Assembly (NCBI GenBank): GCA_030533445.1 | Contig: CM060062.1 | Location: 372,001 to 436,000 of the forward strand | Direction of reading: 5' to 3' | Length of the DNA stretch: 64,000 bases | Source of the DNA: Cyprinodon diabolis | Lineage: Eukaryota; Chordata; Actinopteri; Cyprinodontiformes; Cyprinodontidae | Shown here: one piece after another, positions 24,001 to 39,000 of the stretch | Position numbering within the stretch: the stretch's first letter is position 1 | Layout: every line of letters starts with the position of its first letter | The notes under the pieces: generated by a model | What the model saw: only the letters and a program-made list of their open reading frames with translations | Databases searched by the model: none | What the model was told of the DNA's origin: nothing | Made by a program: the position numbers and the translations under genes

Positions 24001-27000
24001 GCTGCTAAGGTCATGCATGGGTAAGGCTGGTGAGGAGGATGGTAGGCTTGGTGGATTAAAACTAAACAAAAAAAGAGGGGGAAGCAGGAATGGGAGGGGA
24101 CCAACTTTCACTACTCACGCTTAAAAATGGTTGCCCCGGAGCGTTTAACCATCCCTGTGCCAGTAGGACAGGGAGGAAGGAAAACAAAACCATTACTATT
24201 CACCAGAGCCCAGAGGGAAATGCTCCTGTTGTTACCTAACTTCACTTGGTCATGAGAAACCTGAACGTTATGTGCCACAGACAGACAAATAAAGACAAAG
24301 AATGGAATCATAAAACCTGCTAATAAGAGTGGAAACACCATTGGCTGGATAGATAGAGGAACCATTGGTCTCCATGGTAGAGTTCAAAGGTGACAAAAGC
24401 CCCACAAAGGTTTACCATGTTTGGAAAAACATCCTGTTGCCAAGTGAGACAAAGTTGGAGTATTAATTTAGACCAGCGTCCAGTTAGATCCAGCCTGATT
24501 TTAATAGTGATATTCTGATGCTTTGGTACTGCTGTGCTTTTCTGCAGCCACCATGTATGTTTTTATCGACTTTTATCCTTCTACCTAAACATGATGAAGG
24601 AAAATGTTCAGCTATTGATTTGTGACCAAACTGAGCTCATCCAGAAACAAAGCAGTAAGTCCATCTCTGAGTGAAGGACAAAAAGATGATTTTAGAGAAG
24701 CACAACTTCACTTTATGCAGGAAACATCTAAATTCCCTCAAACAACGTTAGAAACACATTATGGGCTGTAATCTCCTAATGTTCCCCTTGGTGACAGAAG
24801 CAATCATCATTTTAAAGGGAACTGACTCCTTTTGTATAGAAAGCTTTTTCCCATTAACAGATAAAATCATATATACATACATACATACATACATACATAC
24901 ACACACACACATTTCCATACATGTTTATATGCGGTTTACCTGTGTAACCTTGGTTACAGTTGCAGATTATTTGTCTGTTGCGGTTGTCCTGGTAACAAGA
25001 TGTGGCAAAGTTTCGTCCACTGTGGGGACCATCTGGACACGGGCATGGACGACATTGGCCACCAGATGATATGTCCAATATTGGGTTTCCATAGTAACCT
25101 TTGGCACACCTACAGGAAAGACAATCTAATTAAAAGAAAGTTTCATGCAGAGTTAAAAACAGAAGATCGTAGGATTCAGGTTTTCCCGTCAGCACTTTGA
25201 GGTTATGTGGATTGATCTTATTGAAAATAAGATCATTAGCACTCCTCTATCCGCCATTGGTTTGTCTCTGGAGGGGGGGGGGCAGCATCTGAGGTAGTCA
25301 TGGAATCTGAACCGGGTTTAGACTGATTTGATCCAGTTGATCTTTCAGAGTTAGCAAAACTATTGTCTTCATCTAAGCCTTCAACTTGGATGATAGATCC
25401 AGATGACTTGGTCAATTATAGACCTATATCCAATCTTCCTTTCTTATCCAAAATTCTTGAGAAAGTAGTTGCCAAACAAGTTTGCGACCACTTACACCAT
25501 AATGAACTTTTTGAAGAGTTTCAGTCTGGCTTTAGAGCTCATCATAGCACTGAAACAGCTCTGGTGAAAGTCACTAATGATATTCTCATGGCCTCAGATA
25601 ATGGACTTGTATCTGTGCTCGTCCTGTTGGATCTTAGTGCTGCATTTGATCCAGTTGACCATAATATTCTTTTAGAAAGACTTGAATATTTTGTTGGAAT
25701 TAAAGGAACAGCACTAGACTGGTTTGAGCCGGGCATACAGTGTGCCATTTTTTTTCAGTCGTTGCACGCAGCAGCAGCTAACGCTGTACGTACAGTCTGA
25801 GTTCACAACTCACAATGCATGTTCAGCCCGACGCTCTGATGCGATCTACCTGCTCACGCTGTACGTCTAAAAACCAGGTGGGACTCAGCTCCACAGTGAG
25901 ATGGCGCTACTCGGACTCGTCTATCTGGAAGCCAAACCAGTAGAAGGGGAACATGAAGCTCACTAGAGTGAATATTTGGGCGACTTAGTGCTGAAAGCTC
26001 TAAAAAGAAAAGGAGACGACGGATTTGGACAAAGACATGGCTGAGCTAACGTGGCTACTACGGTCTGTCAATCTGACAGAACCCCAAGCTTCTGGGTTTT
26101 CATCTGAGAGGAAGAAGAGTGTTTTGCCCACGACGGTCGACTGAAAATGAAACCTGTGTTGAGAGGCTGATCAACCCTTGTTACCCCCTGTGCAATAAAC
26201 GACGCACGATCATGGTTGAAAGTCGGGCCGATCGGAAAATTCTTGCACGACTAGAAAGTCGCCCCGAAAAAAACGGCATAAAAATCGCACACCGGCTTTC
26301 AGCTACAGATTTCAGTAGAGCCTGACTGATTAACCTTCCCAGCCCTGAGCTGCTAGATGCCACCCCCCCCCAATCCCGCCACCCCCCTCCCTTCCCCCCC
26401 CCCCTCCCTCCCTTCCCCCCTTTGGAGGTGGATGGAGAGGGGGTGTGTTTGCAGTTTAATCTGTGTTGATCCAAAATGCTGCAGCCAGAGTTCTGATGAA
26501 AATGAAAAAGAGAGATATCTCTCCTATCCTGGCTTCTCTTCATTGGCTTCCTGTTAAATCCAGAATAGAATTTAAAATCCTCCTTCTCACATATAAAGCC
26601 TTAAATGGCCAAGCTCCATCTGATATCAGAGATCTGATTGTTCCTTATGTTCCTAACAGAGCACTTCGCTCTCAATCTGCAGGTTTACTAGTGGTTCCTA
26701 GAATTTCTAAAAGTAGAATGGGAGGCAGATCTTTTAGTTATCAGGCTCCTCTCCTGTGGAACCAACTACCAGTTTTAGTCCGTGAGGCAGACACCCTGTC
26801 TACTTTTAAGACTAGGCTTAAAACTTTCCTTTTTGATAAAGCTTCTAGTTAGAGTGGCTCAGGTTATCCTGATCTATCTCTATAGTAATGCTGCTATAGG
26901 CTTGGACTGCTGGAGGACCTTTTTCATCATTCTATCTCTATTCTCCCACTCTGCAGAATCTGTTAGTTCAATCTCTAACGTTCTGCTCTCTCTGCTTTTT

Positions 27001-30000
27001 CTCATAGTAGCTTCATCTGGTCTGTTCCTGTTTGGCTGTGACTCCATCCTGGAGAGAAATATCAGCTGTGCTGCTGCCATCAACACCTTTGTTTCTAGAT
27101 GTTGGAGCTCGGCCTGTTTTCCAGTGTAGTCCTGTTTCTCTGACTGTGACTAACTGGATGTGCTCTCCTCATCCTCTGACATGGGAGCTGGCTCGGAGCT
27201 CGTCTGCCTGGCTGTTGTTACGTTCATACTTGGAGTGAGGGATTGCTGCAGAGTCAATGGAAAAATGCAAGCTCATTCAGGAGGAGCACGTCTTTTCCTT
27301 GACAGAAACTTTTAACCCTTATCTGATTTCATTGTCTCTGTAAAGTACTTAGAGATATGTGTTTGCATCTTAGGTTAATCATGTCTGCCAGGATTTCCAT
27401 GTTTTTAAGTGTGTTCCTGCTAGATTGTGTTTTATGTCGTCTTACTTGACTTGTGGGTTATCACCTGTCACACTTATCTCCTCCTGTGTTGTCCCTGCAG
27501 CCGATACAGACTCCGGCTCTTTGGTCACAGCGGTCGGCATGTCCATTACACTGGCATGGTCGGCAGCTGGGAAATCCCCAGTGACCTGCCTGACACCCAT
27601 CACACCGCTGCCCAAACGCTCCAGGGCGGCACTGGCACTGCCCGCTGTACTTGTCACAGAGTCGGGTCACTGAGCCGTCCAGGCTGCACTCGCATGCTGG
27701 AACATTCAGAAGAGGGTGAACAGATCAGGTGGCGTAGGAAGACAGTATCTTTTAGGGATATCTCTCTATGAACAGTTAGAGGGCACCAAACCCGAAACCC
27801 TTTTTAACTTCCTGGAGGTGTTCAATAAGTACATGAGCGCTGTGTGTTCGAATCCTGTGACTGGGTCCTTCTGGGCCGTGAAAATTAGGCAGGAAGAGTT
27901 TCACTACAGATCTGAAAAGGTCTAGCCTTACCCAGCTGTCACCGCCCCAAACTCAGCACTGTTGCCTAGCAACAGTGAGAGTTTAAGCACAAAGCAGGCA
28001 AAGAATGGATGCCGAGTGACTCACTACTGTTCTGTGTGCTGATATCATTTTGGTGCAGCAGCGCCGTTCTTGCCGATATCAGATCTGTAGTCCCAACATG
28101 CATATACAAAAAATATCTGCAACATATCTGACTCACTGACCATGAGCTATTTTCATTAGTTTCAGACCAAATTATTCACATACTGTAGTATTACATTTAA
28201 CTTGACCCGCAATGAACCATGGGATACATTAGCACACAGAGGATACTTCCTAACGGGCGAACAGAGGCCTGTATCTGTAGGCCATATACGAAGGAGTATC
28301 TGAGGACATGGCGACGTGTTATAGCGTCATCGGCCAAATAACCTTTAGTAAAATAAATCTTCTCTTTTAAAGTTTGTCATTGGTTAGACAACGTTTGTCA
28401 TTGGTTAGGCAACGTTCGTCATTGGTTAGACAACGTTTGTCATTGGTTAGACGTTTGTCATTGGTTAGGCAACGTTCGTCATTGGTTAGACAACGTTTGT
28501 CATTGGTTAGGCAACATTCGTCATTGGTTAGGCAACGTTCGTCATTGGTTAGGCAACGTTCGTCATTGGTTAGGCAACGTTTGTCATTGGTTAGGCAACG
28601 TTCGTCATTGGTTAGGCAACGTTCGTCATTGGTTAGGCAACGTTCGTCATTGGTTAGGCAACGTTTGTCATTGGTTAGGCAACATTCGTCATTGGTTAGG
28701 CAACGTTTGTCATTGGTTAGGCAACGTTTGTCATTGACATTTTCCTGCAGCTCCTACACACCTGAAACAAAAGGGCACCAGAGACCTGACCTTTGAAGAA
28801 TAAAACAATAATAGAATTGAACTTTATTGATCTCAAATTGGATAAATTTACCTCTGCATTTAACCCCTCCCCTTGGGAAGCAGGGGGCTGCCATCATGCG
28901 GCACCCGGGGAGCAATAAAGGGTTAAGAGTCTCGCTTAGAGAGCCAGAGTGGCAGTCTGTGGGAGTGGTTTTCGAACTCACAACTTCAGAATTCCAAGCT
29001 GTATGCCCTCATCACAAGGCCACCACTCCCCAAGAAGGGATCCATGCAAACGCTGGAAGACGGAGGCGGCCAAGGACCGACATTTCCTACCTGTTTTAAA
29101 CATAAACTTCAACGGTCTTCGTTGGATCTGAAGAGAAAGCAGCACCATGCAGCGGGACGGTGGCAGAGCAACACAGAAGAAAAGGAAAATCATTTTTAGT
29201 TTTCTAAGTAAAAGCTGGACTTTGACTGAGAAAATCCTTTGATATGAATGTTCCGCTCAATCTTCGGCCATTTTCTGAGTCTCTGATTAGTTTTCTTCCC
29301 ATCAGCTTCCCCATCCCAGGTAAGGGACCGCATCCCCTCAGCATACTTCTGCCACCACCATATTTTTACTGCGGCATGGGGAGTTTGTGGTGATGTCGAA
29401 GCTTTGGTCTGAGTTTTAAATGTATTTCTTCTAGACACTGTTGAAAAAATCCAGAGTAATGAGAGCAGGTGTTTTCTGATGGACTTTGGAGAAAAAAGTT
29501 TTCCTTGTTAGTTTTGCAGTTTCTCCATATTTAGGTGATGGATGAAAAGTGTAATGACCAAAAGCGTTGGATCCTCTGTGTTCTTTGTCAAACATCTGAT
29601 GCCTTAGAACAGCTGGACTGTTGGTGTGTATCAGGAGCTGTCCCTTTAAATATGCCAGTTTTAACCTTTGCAGAGGATGGACCAGTTTGTCTAACACTAA
29701 AATCCCAGTGAACCAGGCTGAGGTCAGTGGTTGGGAAGAGAGCAGCAGAGGTTAAAGAACTTGCTCACCTATGCAGCCTGACGGCCCGAAGCCATAAGTT
29801 CCTGGTGCACATTTGTCACAGCGCCGACCGATGACGTTGGGCCTGCAGCGACACTGGCCCCCCCGGACATCACAAAGGGAGCTGATGGATCCCTGCGGAT
29901 CACAGTCACAAGCTGTTGGGACAAAAATAAACATAGGAGTCAATTCCAAGGAGTTGAAGTCACGCCTAAACCCCCCCCCCCCTTACCCACCCAGTGCCCC

Positions 30001-33000
30001 ATCTTTGATGATGGCCGACATGCTGTTGATGAGTTTAGCACATGTGTCACTGATCTGTGGGCGGATCACGCTCCTCGCTCCCTCGTGGCACCGGTACCGC
30101 TCGAAGGTCTGCTTCCTGACGTTTGAAGCAAGATCCCCGGAGATAAACATCTCCATGGAAGAGTGACGCGGCATCAGCCCGATCTGGAGCAGAGACGGCC
30201 GTTAAAACGAGAGCGCAACACCAACACCACAATCCCAGAGGAGACTTCATCTCACAGAGTCCACGAGGATGACGGCGTAATCTGTGCCGCTGGGGATGCT
30301 GTTGGCATCTTGATAGCGTTTAAACTCAAAGCGGAGGCTGTAGGTCACGCCCTTTTCCAAACACACTGGCTGAGGAAGAACCACAAACCTGGGATAGACG
30401 GAAACAGAATCCATCGGCACACAGGCTCACAGGTGCATGAATGAGGATGAGTGAGAGAATCGCACACCTGGCTCCAGCTGGCAGTGAGACGGTGAGCTGG
30501 TCATCGTCTGGGATGGTGTTTCCACAGGGGCTGCTGGTGGGAATCGGACCTGGACGGATCACAGTGATCCGCACCTCCTCCCAGTCCCGGGGCATCTGGA
30601 GTTATGAGTAAATAATCCTCAAGTGATCAGCCAAGTATTAACACACTACAACAATAAGACATCTATGTACAGATGCTGCTATAGGCTTAGACTGCTGGAG
30701 GACATAGGGACCCCTTTTTCATCATTCTGCTTCATTCTATCTCTATTCTCCCACTCTGCAGAATCTGTTAGTTCAATCTCTAACGTTCTGCTCTCTCTGC
30801 TTTTTCTCATAGTAGCTTCATCTGGTCTGTTCCTGTTTGGCTGTGACTCCATCCTGGAGAGAAATATCAGCTGTGCTGCTGCCATCAACACCTTTGTTTC
30901 TAGATGTTGGAGCTTGGCCTGTTTTCCAGTGTAGTCCTGTTTCTCTGACTGTGACTAACTGGATGTGCTCTCTTCATCCTCTGACATGGGAGCTGGCTCG
31001 GAGCTCGTCTGCCTGGCTGTTGTTACGTTCATACTTGGAGTGAGGGATTGCTGCAGAGTCAATGGAAATATGCAAGCTCATTCAGGAGGAGCACGTCTTT
31101 TCCTTGACAGAAACTTTTAACCATTATCTGATTTCATTGTCTCTGTAAAGTACTCACTAGTACTAGCAGTAGGGAGTTTTTCCTCTCCACTGTCGCTACA
31201 AGCATGTTTTTTATTTTTTTGAGGAATTGCTGAAGAGTCAGTGGGTCGACGCAATCAGCTGGTTTTCCTTAAATAGAAAACTCTGAACCAATATGACTGT
31301 ACGATCTGGATAAATTGTATCTGTAAAGAGCTTTGAGATTCCATGTGTTGTGAATTAGAACTATATAAATAAACTGAATTAAAATGTTTAAGACATTCTC
31401 TGCCTTGACCCTGATCTTCCACTTGTCCCACAAAGTGGTTTCTGTTTACTCAACACCCATAGGACCAGTACACCCACACCTCGACCCATTCAACATCAAT
31501 AGTTTCCATTTCAGTCAAAAACTCAGAGATTAAAAACTGGATGAATTCATATTTCATGGAAAACAGCTAGTTGGCACCGCACGATGGTCCAGGAGTTAAC
31601 ACAACCATCAGAACATCTGTCCAAACCTTTTGGTTTTGTCTTTGTACTGAAGGAGGGTGAAACAGACGTGACCAACATCTGGGGTTCATGTCATGTGATG
31701 AACCAAACCCATGTCTGAAGATTATGTTCCTGGATTTGTTCTGAAATCAAAGTCTGGATGGGTTCTGTTCACCTTCCCATTCCACCTGAGGTGCTTAGCA
31801 ACCAGCCAAGTCACTTTGCACACCTGGGATTCGTATCTGATGAGTAAATCGTACTCCATGGAGTAAGGTATGTTATCCACCACAAACTCCAGAGTGCCAC
31901 CGAGAGGGACCTTAGCGAAGCCGATGTTTGTCCACTGGGCGGGGCGACCGGGTTGATGTTCTCTGGTCTCTAAGGTACAACCCTGAAACACAGACCAGAA
32001 TGAGTCAGGTCAGAGACCAACCATAAAAGGCTTCTGGGGACAAACTCACCTGACCCATTTCAGCAAACTCCGCCTCATACAGGAAGTGATCCAAAGCCAT
32101 GAAGAAATATCCAGACTCAACCTGCGTGCAGTCGCGGCCTGTCATGTGACTGCGGCAGCGACACTGACCGATGTCCATGGAGCATCTAGACAGAGTCCAA
32201 ACAGGATCAAATGATCATAAACTCACAGGACGAACATCGGGGGAGTGGATGCAAGATGGTCTGAAGCTCTAAACACTCTATCATTTCATATCATGTTTAA
32301 AGACCTGTTGAATTGGGACATTAACAATACTTTTTAACTATTATTCCATTTTAAAAGGATCATTTTCGGTTTGAAAACAGATTATTTGTGCTTTGTTTGG
32401 CTAAAAAAATAAATAATAAAAAAAAAAACGTGAAAAAACGTGAGCTGCGCCCTGAGGTGACAGGAAGCGTATTTGCTCAGCACCTCGCGCCACAGCGCAG
32501 ATGTTCTGTGGGTGATTTACAGGTTGAGTCACAGAAGTTGGAGACGCACTTGAGAGAGAGAATGGGGGCAAGAAACGTCCTTTTCCAGGACCTGGTTTGG
32601 CTACAAGGCTTGGCTAACTGCATGCAGCGAGGCTAAAGCACTTTTTAGAAAAAAGGAACATGGATATAGTGAACTTTTTCTAGGTTAGGGTTAGGTTTGT
32701 TCATTTGCATAGTTGCTCTAAAATAAACCCATTCTCAGAAAATAGTTTTTAAATATTAAAAAATATTAAGTTGATTAATATTTTTTTCCATTATTACACT
32801 GGTATATTAGACACTATATTGGTCCATAAAAAACACATATTTACCCTCAAAAAGCCTCAGATGGGACAGATTTATGTACAGAAAGTAAAGCTGGACATGG
32901 ATGGTAAAATTAAACTGCATAAAAAAAGAAGATTATCAAATTCTATTTAATAGGATCGCTTCTGGAGGCTGTAAGGCTTTTAATCACAAACAAATAAAGA

Positions 33001-36000
33001 AATATGGAAAAAAAATGTTTGATAATAAAAATAAATAAATAAACTTAGAAAAAGCAAAACTAAGGGTGAAGGATGCGTGTTTCTGTTCTCATTTGGTGCC
33101 GCTTGTTTTTAAAAACATTTAACATAGAAGGAAGAGTTGAAAAAAAAGTGAAAATGTAATAAAATCTGACAGTAATTTTCCATTAAATTTTCTAATGATG
33201 GTTAAAAAATCTAAAAATATTAATGAATAAAATTGAAGCATCGCTGCTGTTTAAGGTAAACAACTTTAGCTTAAGTTCTTTGCCGATCGGGTGAGTTTAC
33301 CGATGTATGAATGAGGTCACAGCGCCACTTACAGGTTATCCAGCGCCCCCCCGATGTCACACTCGCAGTCTCTGCAGCCGCTCAGGTCGTGGCTCAGCCC
33401 CCAGTGCTCTGGCTGGACTCAGAGGACAGAGAGGAGACATGATGGACGGTAACAACAGGAGGACACAGTTTGAGAGAGGAAAGGATAACAGCTGTTCAGA
33501 CGCCCCAGACGGAGGAGCAACTTCCAAACAGGACGTCCTCCATGCTTCTTAGGTTCCATTCATGCTTTAGATTTCCTCCTTCACAGAAAAACTAGCTGAT
33601 TTATAACCTGTAAACCAGCACGCTTGTTCTCTGCAGAACGTTATCAGTCTTTTTTCCTAAGCAAAGGACGAGGTTCCTCTGAGACAGGGGTCGGCAACCC
33701 GTGGCTCTTTAATGCCCCCCCCCCAGGCTCCTGGGAGCTTTTTCAAACTTGTATGTAAATGGGAGAAGATGGATTTTTTTTTTTAATAAGGTGTGCAGGA
33801 GGTCAAAAACCATTCATCTTGTTTCCAATGCAGTAAAATGTTGAATAAAATATACATTAAAACATGTAAACATTTCTGTCAATGAAGATTAGCATCTTAG
33901 CCTGCTGCAGGTTTCGGCGCGGCGCGGCGCGGCGCCAGGCAGGTGGCTGCTGTAAACAAAGCGGTGGGGGGGTCTCCATCGATCCAAAGGGAAAAAGGAA
34001 GATTGCTGAAGAGAACAGAGGATTCAGAGAAGAATGGAGCGAATCGTTTACTTTCATTACCAATCAGGAAGGATTGCCTGCATGTTTGCTTTGAATGAGA
34101 AGTTGTCACATAATAAAAACAGTCATCAGGAAAAGCTGCTGAATATGCAGCCCACCACCAGGCTGGGAGGGAGAGAAAAGGTTTGATTGCAGAACCTCTG
34201 GATAAATTAGAGGAGAGTAAAGATAGATTTAAGAAGTAGATTGCATCTCCAAACTCCTCTACAACTGCTAGTTTGGCTGCAAGCATAGAAAACGGTTCAT
34301 AGATTGAACAGGTAGCGCTCTGATGCAGGGATGGGAACTAAATCCTGAAAATCTAAATCCCACCAAGGAGCGCTGGCGACGGAGAGCTCTGCTCTGATGA
34401 TGTCACTTCCTGCTTGGTTCTTCCATCAGCTCCTCCCAACGGAAAAACGTCCACCATAGAAACATTCCTTTATCCTGTTTCTATCATTTCATCAGTGCAA
34501 CATAAACCTTATACATACGAACCGCGCAATGAAGGCGGTGCAGCAGCGAGCGGTGACCTCATCACCTGCTCCTCCCTCACCTCCTGCTACTATGGACTTA
34601 AAGAACCAAACATGGTACAGCAGAGTCGTCATATGAAGTTACCTTTGCTTCAGGATAAACATTTATTCATCAATGCTTATTATATATTTAAGCCCATAAA
34701 GTCCTTTTCTACAGTGGGAGAAAACACTTGGAGTCTGTGTTGCCAGATGAGGCTGATAGAAGACTTTTACATTTTTGCGGCTCCAGACAGATTTATCTTT
34801 TGGGTTTTTTGTCCAATATGGCTCTTTGTGAGTTTGGGTTCCCGACCCCTGCTCTAAGGTTAACGGTTCAAATCTGTGACCATCAATCAATCTAAGGACT
34901 TGATGCATAAATCCGACTTGAGAGATGTTTAAAGTGACCTAAACCATCTCCCTACAGCCAGTCAGTTCCTCTTCTCCCTGAGTTATGGGATAAAAACAGG
35001 CCTGACCATTTTAGGTCCACTGTAAGTCACACCAGTCAGTCCAACCTGAGATCCCCGGCTAAAATTAGAGCCGTGACCCAGGGAGCAGCATGCAGAGTGG
35101 GCTCAGAACAACAGCAGGCTGTTTAACACCCAGAGGGTTGGATGAAAAAAGGTCTTTTCACAGATTGACGTGTCGTTCTGTCACCAGCACACACTGCAAC
35201 CTCGTTTCCTTGAACTGAATAAAGTGGAAGGGACTAAATTTTCGGTCTCATCTCGTCTACCTAGAACTCCTAAACGAAGCTTCCAGAGGAGCTTTGCTCT
35301 GAACCCACCTGTTCCAGTCGTCCATCTTTCCCCATTTTACCCCCTTCCAGTCTAAGAACTATTAATAATAAAGGTAACAAGGATAAAGAGACACATGTTA
35401 CTGGTAGAGATTGACTGATCCGATACCTGGATCGGATATCGGCCCCAATGTCGACTAATTAGCTGGATATGATATCGGATATAGAATATTTATGGAAGTC
35501 CGATCCAACTGATTAGTCAACATCGCAGCTGAAGCCTGATTCCGCCACATGGAAGTAAAAAAATGGCATTCCTTCACATGAAAGTAAGGAAATAGCAAAT
35601 AGAAAGTCATCATTAAGAGATTCAAAGTCTTATTTCCATTTACAAAGTCAGAATTTCAACTTTCAAAGTCATTTTGTCTTTTTTTTTACTTTCATGTGGT
35701 GGAAACGGGCTTCCGTAGTTTTCAGCTCCATCTGAAATCCATTCTAAAGCACTTTACATGGAACCGTTACTTCTTTTTTTTGCTATTATTTGTCAATCAA
35801 TACCAGTGGTGTCAAAAGTTCACACATTTATTACTTCAGTAGAAGTATAGATACTACAGTTTAAAAACACTCTGGTAAAAGTATCAACTTAACCTCTTTA
35901 CTCATGGAAAAGTGAAAAAGTATGTGCTCCAAAAACTACTGAAAGTATAGAAGTAGAAAGTACCCTTTAAAAAAAACAGCCAGATGCCGCTATATGAACT

Positions 36001-39000
36001 GAAAGCTAAATTTTGGACTATTTCTATAATTTCTCTGAGATAGGGCCAAGGATGAGGGAGTTCTGGTTGGTCTCCGTCTCCCGATACGATCTCGCCTGTC
36101 ATCAGACTTCATGCAGTAATTTATAAATGTTTTAAATCAGGTGGGTCTGAATCCATATCAAGGTCCGCTAATCCATGACCTCTGCATTAAACCAAATCCA
36201 TGACCTCTGCATTAAACCAAATCTGTGACCTCTGCATTAAACCAAATCCATGACCTCATCATTAAACCAAATCCATGACCTCTGCATTAAACCAAATCTG
36301 TGACCTCTGCATTAAACCAAATCCATGACCTCTGCATTAAACCAAATCCATGACCTCATCATTAAACCAAATCCATGACCTCTGCATTAAACCAAATCTG
36401 TGACCTCTGCATTAAACCAAATCCATGACCTCTGCATTAAACCAAATCCATGACCTCTGCATAAAACCAAATCCGTGACCTCTGCATTAAACCAAATCCG
36501 TGACCTCTGCATTAAACCAAATCCATGACCTCTGCATAAAACCAAATCCGTGACCTCTGCATTAAACCAAATCCGTGACCTCTGCATTAAACCAAATCCA
36601 TGACCTCATCATTAAACCAAATCCATGACCTCTGCATTAAACCAAATCCGTGACCTCTGCATTAAACCAAATCCATGACCTCTGCATTAAACCAAATCCG
36701 TGACCTCTGCATTAAACCAAATCCATGACCTCTGCATTAAACCAAATCCATGACCTCTGCATAAAACCAAATCTGTGACCTCTGCATTAAACCAAATCCA
36801 TGACCTCTGCATTAAACCAAATCCGTGACCTCTGCATAAAACCAAATCTGTGACCTCTGCATTAAACCAAATCCATGACCTCTGCATTAAACCAAATCCA
36901 TGACCTCTGCATTAAACCAAATCCATGACCTCTGCATTAAACCAAATCCATGACCTCTGCATTAAACCAAATCCGTGACCTCTGCATTAAACCAAATCTG
37001 TGACCTCTGCATTAAACCAAATCTGTGACCTCTGCATTAAACCAAATCCATGACCTCTGCATTAAACCAAATCCATGACCTCTGCATTAAACCAAATCCG
37101 TGACCTCTGCATTAAACCAAATCCATGACCTCTGCATAAAACCAAATCTGTGACCTCTGCATTAAACCAAATCTGTGACCTCTGCATTAAACCAAATCCA
37201 TGACCTCTGCATTAAACCAAATCCATGACCTCTGCATTAAACCAAATCCATGACCTCTGCATAAAACCAGATCTGTGACCTCTGCATAAAACCAAATCCA
37301 TGACCTCTGCATTAAACCAAATCTGTGACCTCTGCATTAAACCAAATCTGTGACCTCTGCATTAAACCAAATCCATGACCTCTGCATTAAACCAAATCCA
37401 TGACCTCTGCATTAAACCAAATCTGTGACCTCTGCATTAAACCAAATCCATGACCTCTGCATTAAACCAAATCCGTGACCTCTGCATTAAACCAAATCTG
37501 TGACCTCTGCATTAAACCAAATCCATGACCTCTGCATTAAACCAAATCCGTGACCTCTGCATAAAACCAAATCCGTGACCTCTGCATTAAACCAAATCCA
37601 TGACCTCATCATTAAACCAAATCCATGACCTCTGCATTAAACCAAATCCATGACCTCTGCATTAAACCAAATCCATGACCTCATCATTAAACCAAATCCA
37701 TGACCTCTGCATTAAACCAAATCTGTGACCTCTGCATTAAACCAAATCCATGACCTCTGCATTAAACCAAATCTGTGACCTCTGCATTAAACCAAATCCA
37801 TGATCTCTGCATTAAACCAAATCCGTGACCTCTGCATTAAACCAAATCCATGACCTCTGCATTAAACCAAATCCATCACCTCTGCATTAAACCAAATCCA
37901 TGACCTCTGCATTAAACCAAATCCGTGACCTCTGCATTAAACCAAATCTGTGACCTCTGCATTAAACCAAATCCATGATCTCTGCATTAAACCAAATCCG
38001 TGACCTCTGCATTAAACCAAATCCATGACCTCTGCATTAAACCAAATCCATCACCTCTGCATTAAACCAAATCCATGACCTCTGCATTAAACCAAATCCA
38101 TGACCTCTGCATTAAACCAAATCTGTGACCTCTGCATTAAACCAAATCCATGATCTCTGCATTAAACCAAATCCGTGACCTCTGCATTAAACCAAATCCA
38201 TGACCTCTGCATTAAACCAAATCCATCACCTCTGCATTAAACCAAATCCATGACCTCTGCATTAAACCAAATCCGTGACCTCTGCATTAAACCAAATCCG
38301 TGACCTCTGCATTAAACCAAATCTGTGACCTCATCATTAAACCAAATCCATGACCTCTGCATTAAACCAAATCCATCACCTCTGCATTAAACCAAATCCA
38401 TGACCTCTGCATTAAACCAAATCCGTGACCTCTGCATTAAACCAAATCCATGACCTCTGCATTAAACCAAATCCGTGATCTCTGCATTAAACCAAATCCG
38501 TGACCTCTGCATTAAACCAAATCCATGACCTCTGCATTAAACCAAATCCGTGACCTCTGCATTAAACCAAATCCATGACCTCTGCATTAAACCAAATCCG
38601 TGACCTCTGCATTAAACCAAATCCATGACCTCTGCATTAAACCAAATCCGTGACCTCTGCATTAAACCAAATCCGTGACCTCTGCATTAAACCAAATCCA
38701 TGACCTCTGCATTAAACCAAATCCATGACCTCTGCATTAAACCAAATCCGTGACCTCTGCATTAAACCAAATCCGTGACCTCATCATTAAACCAAATCCA
38801 TGACCTCTGCATTAAACCAAATCCATGACCTCTGCATTAAACCAAATCCATGACCTCTGCATTAAACCAAATCCGTGACCTCATCATTAAACCAAATCCA
38901 TGACCTCTGCATTAAACCAAATCCGTGACCTCTGCATTAAACCAAATCCATGACCTCTGCATTAAACCAAATCCGTGACCTCATCATTAAACCAAATCCA

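Noticed and set aside
28374..28796. 140-codon ORF of SLVRQR repeats
   Set aside because: A 21-bp tandem array read in frame; the CCAAT-box interpretation is simpler and neither end has exon signals.
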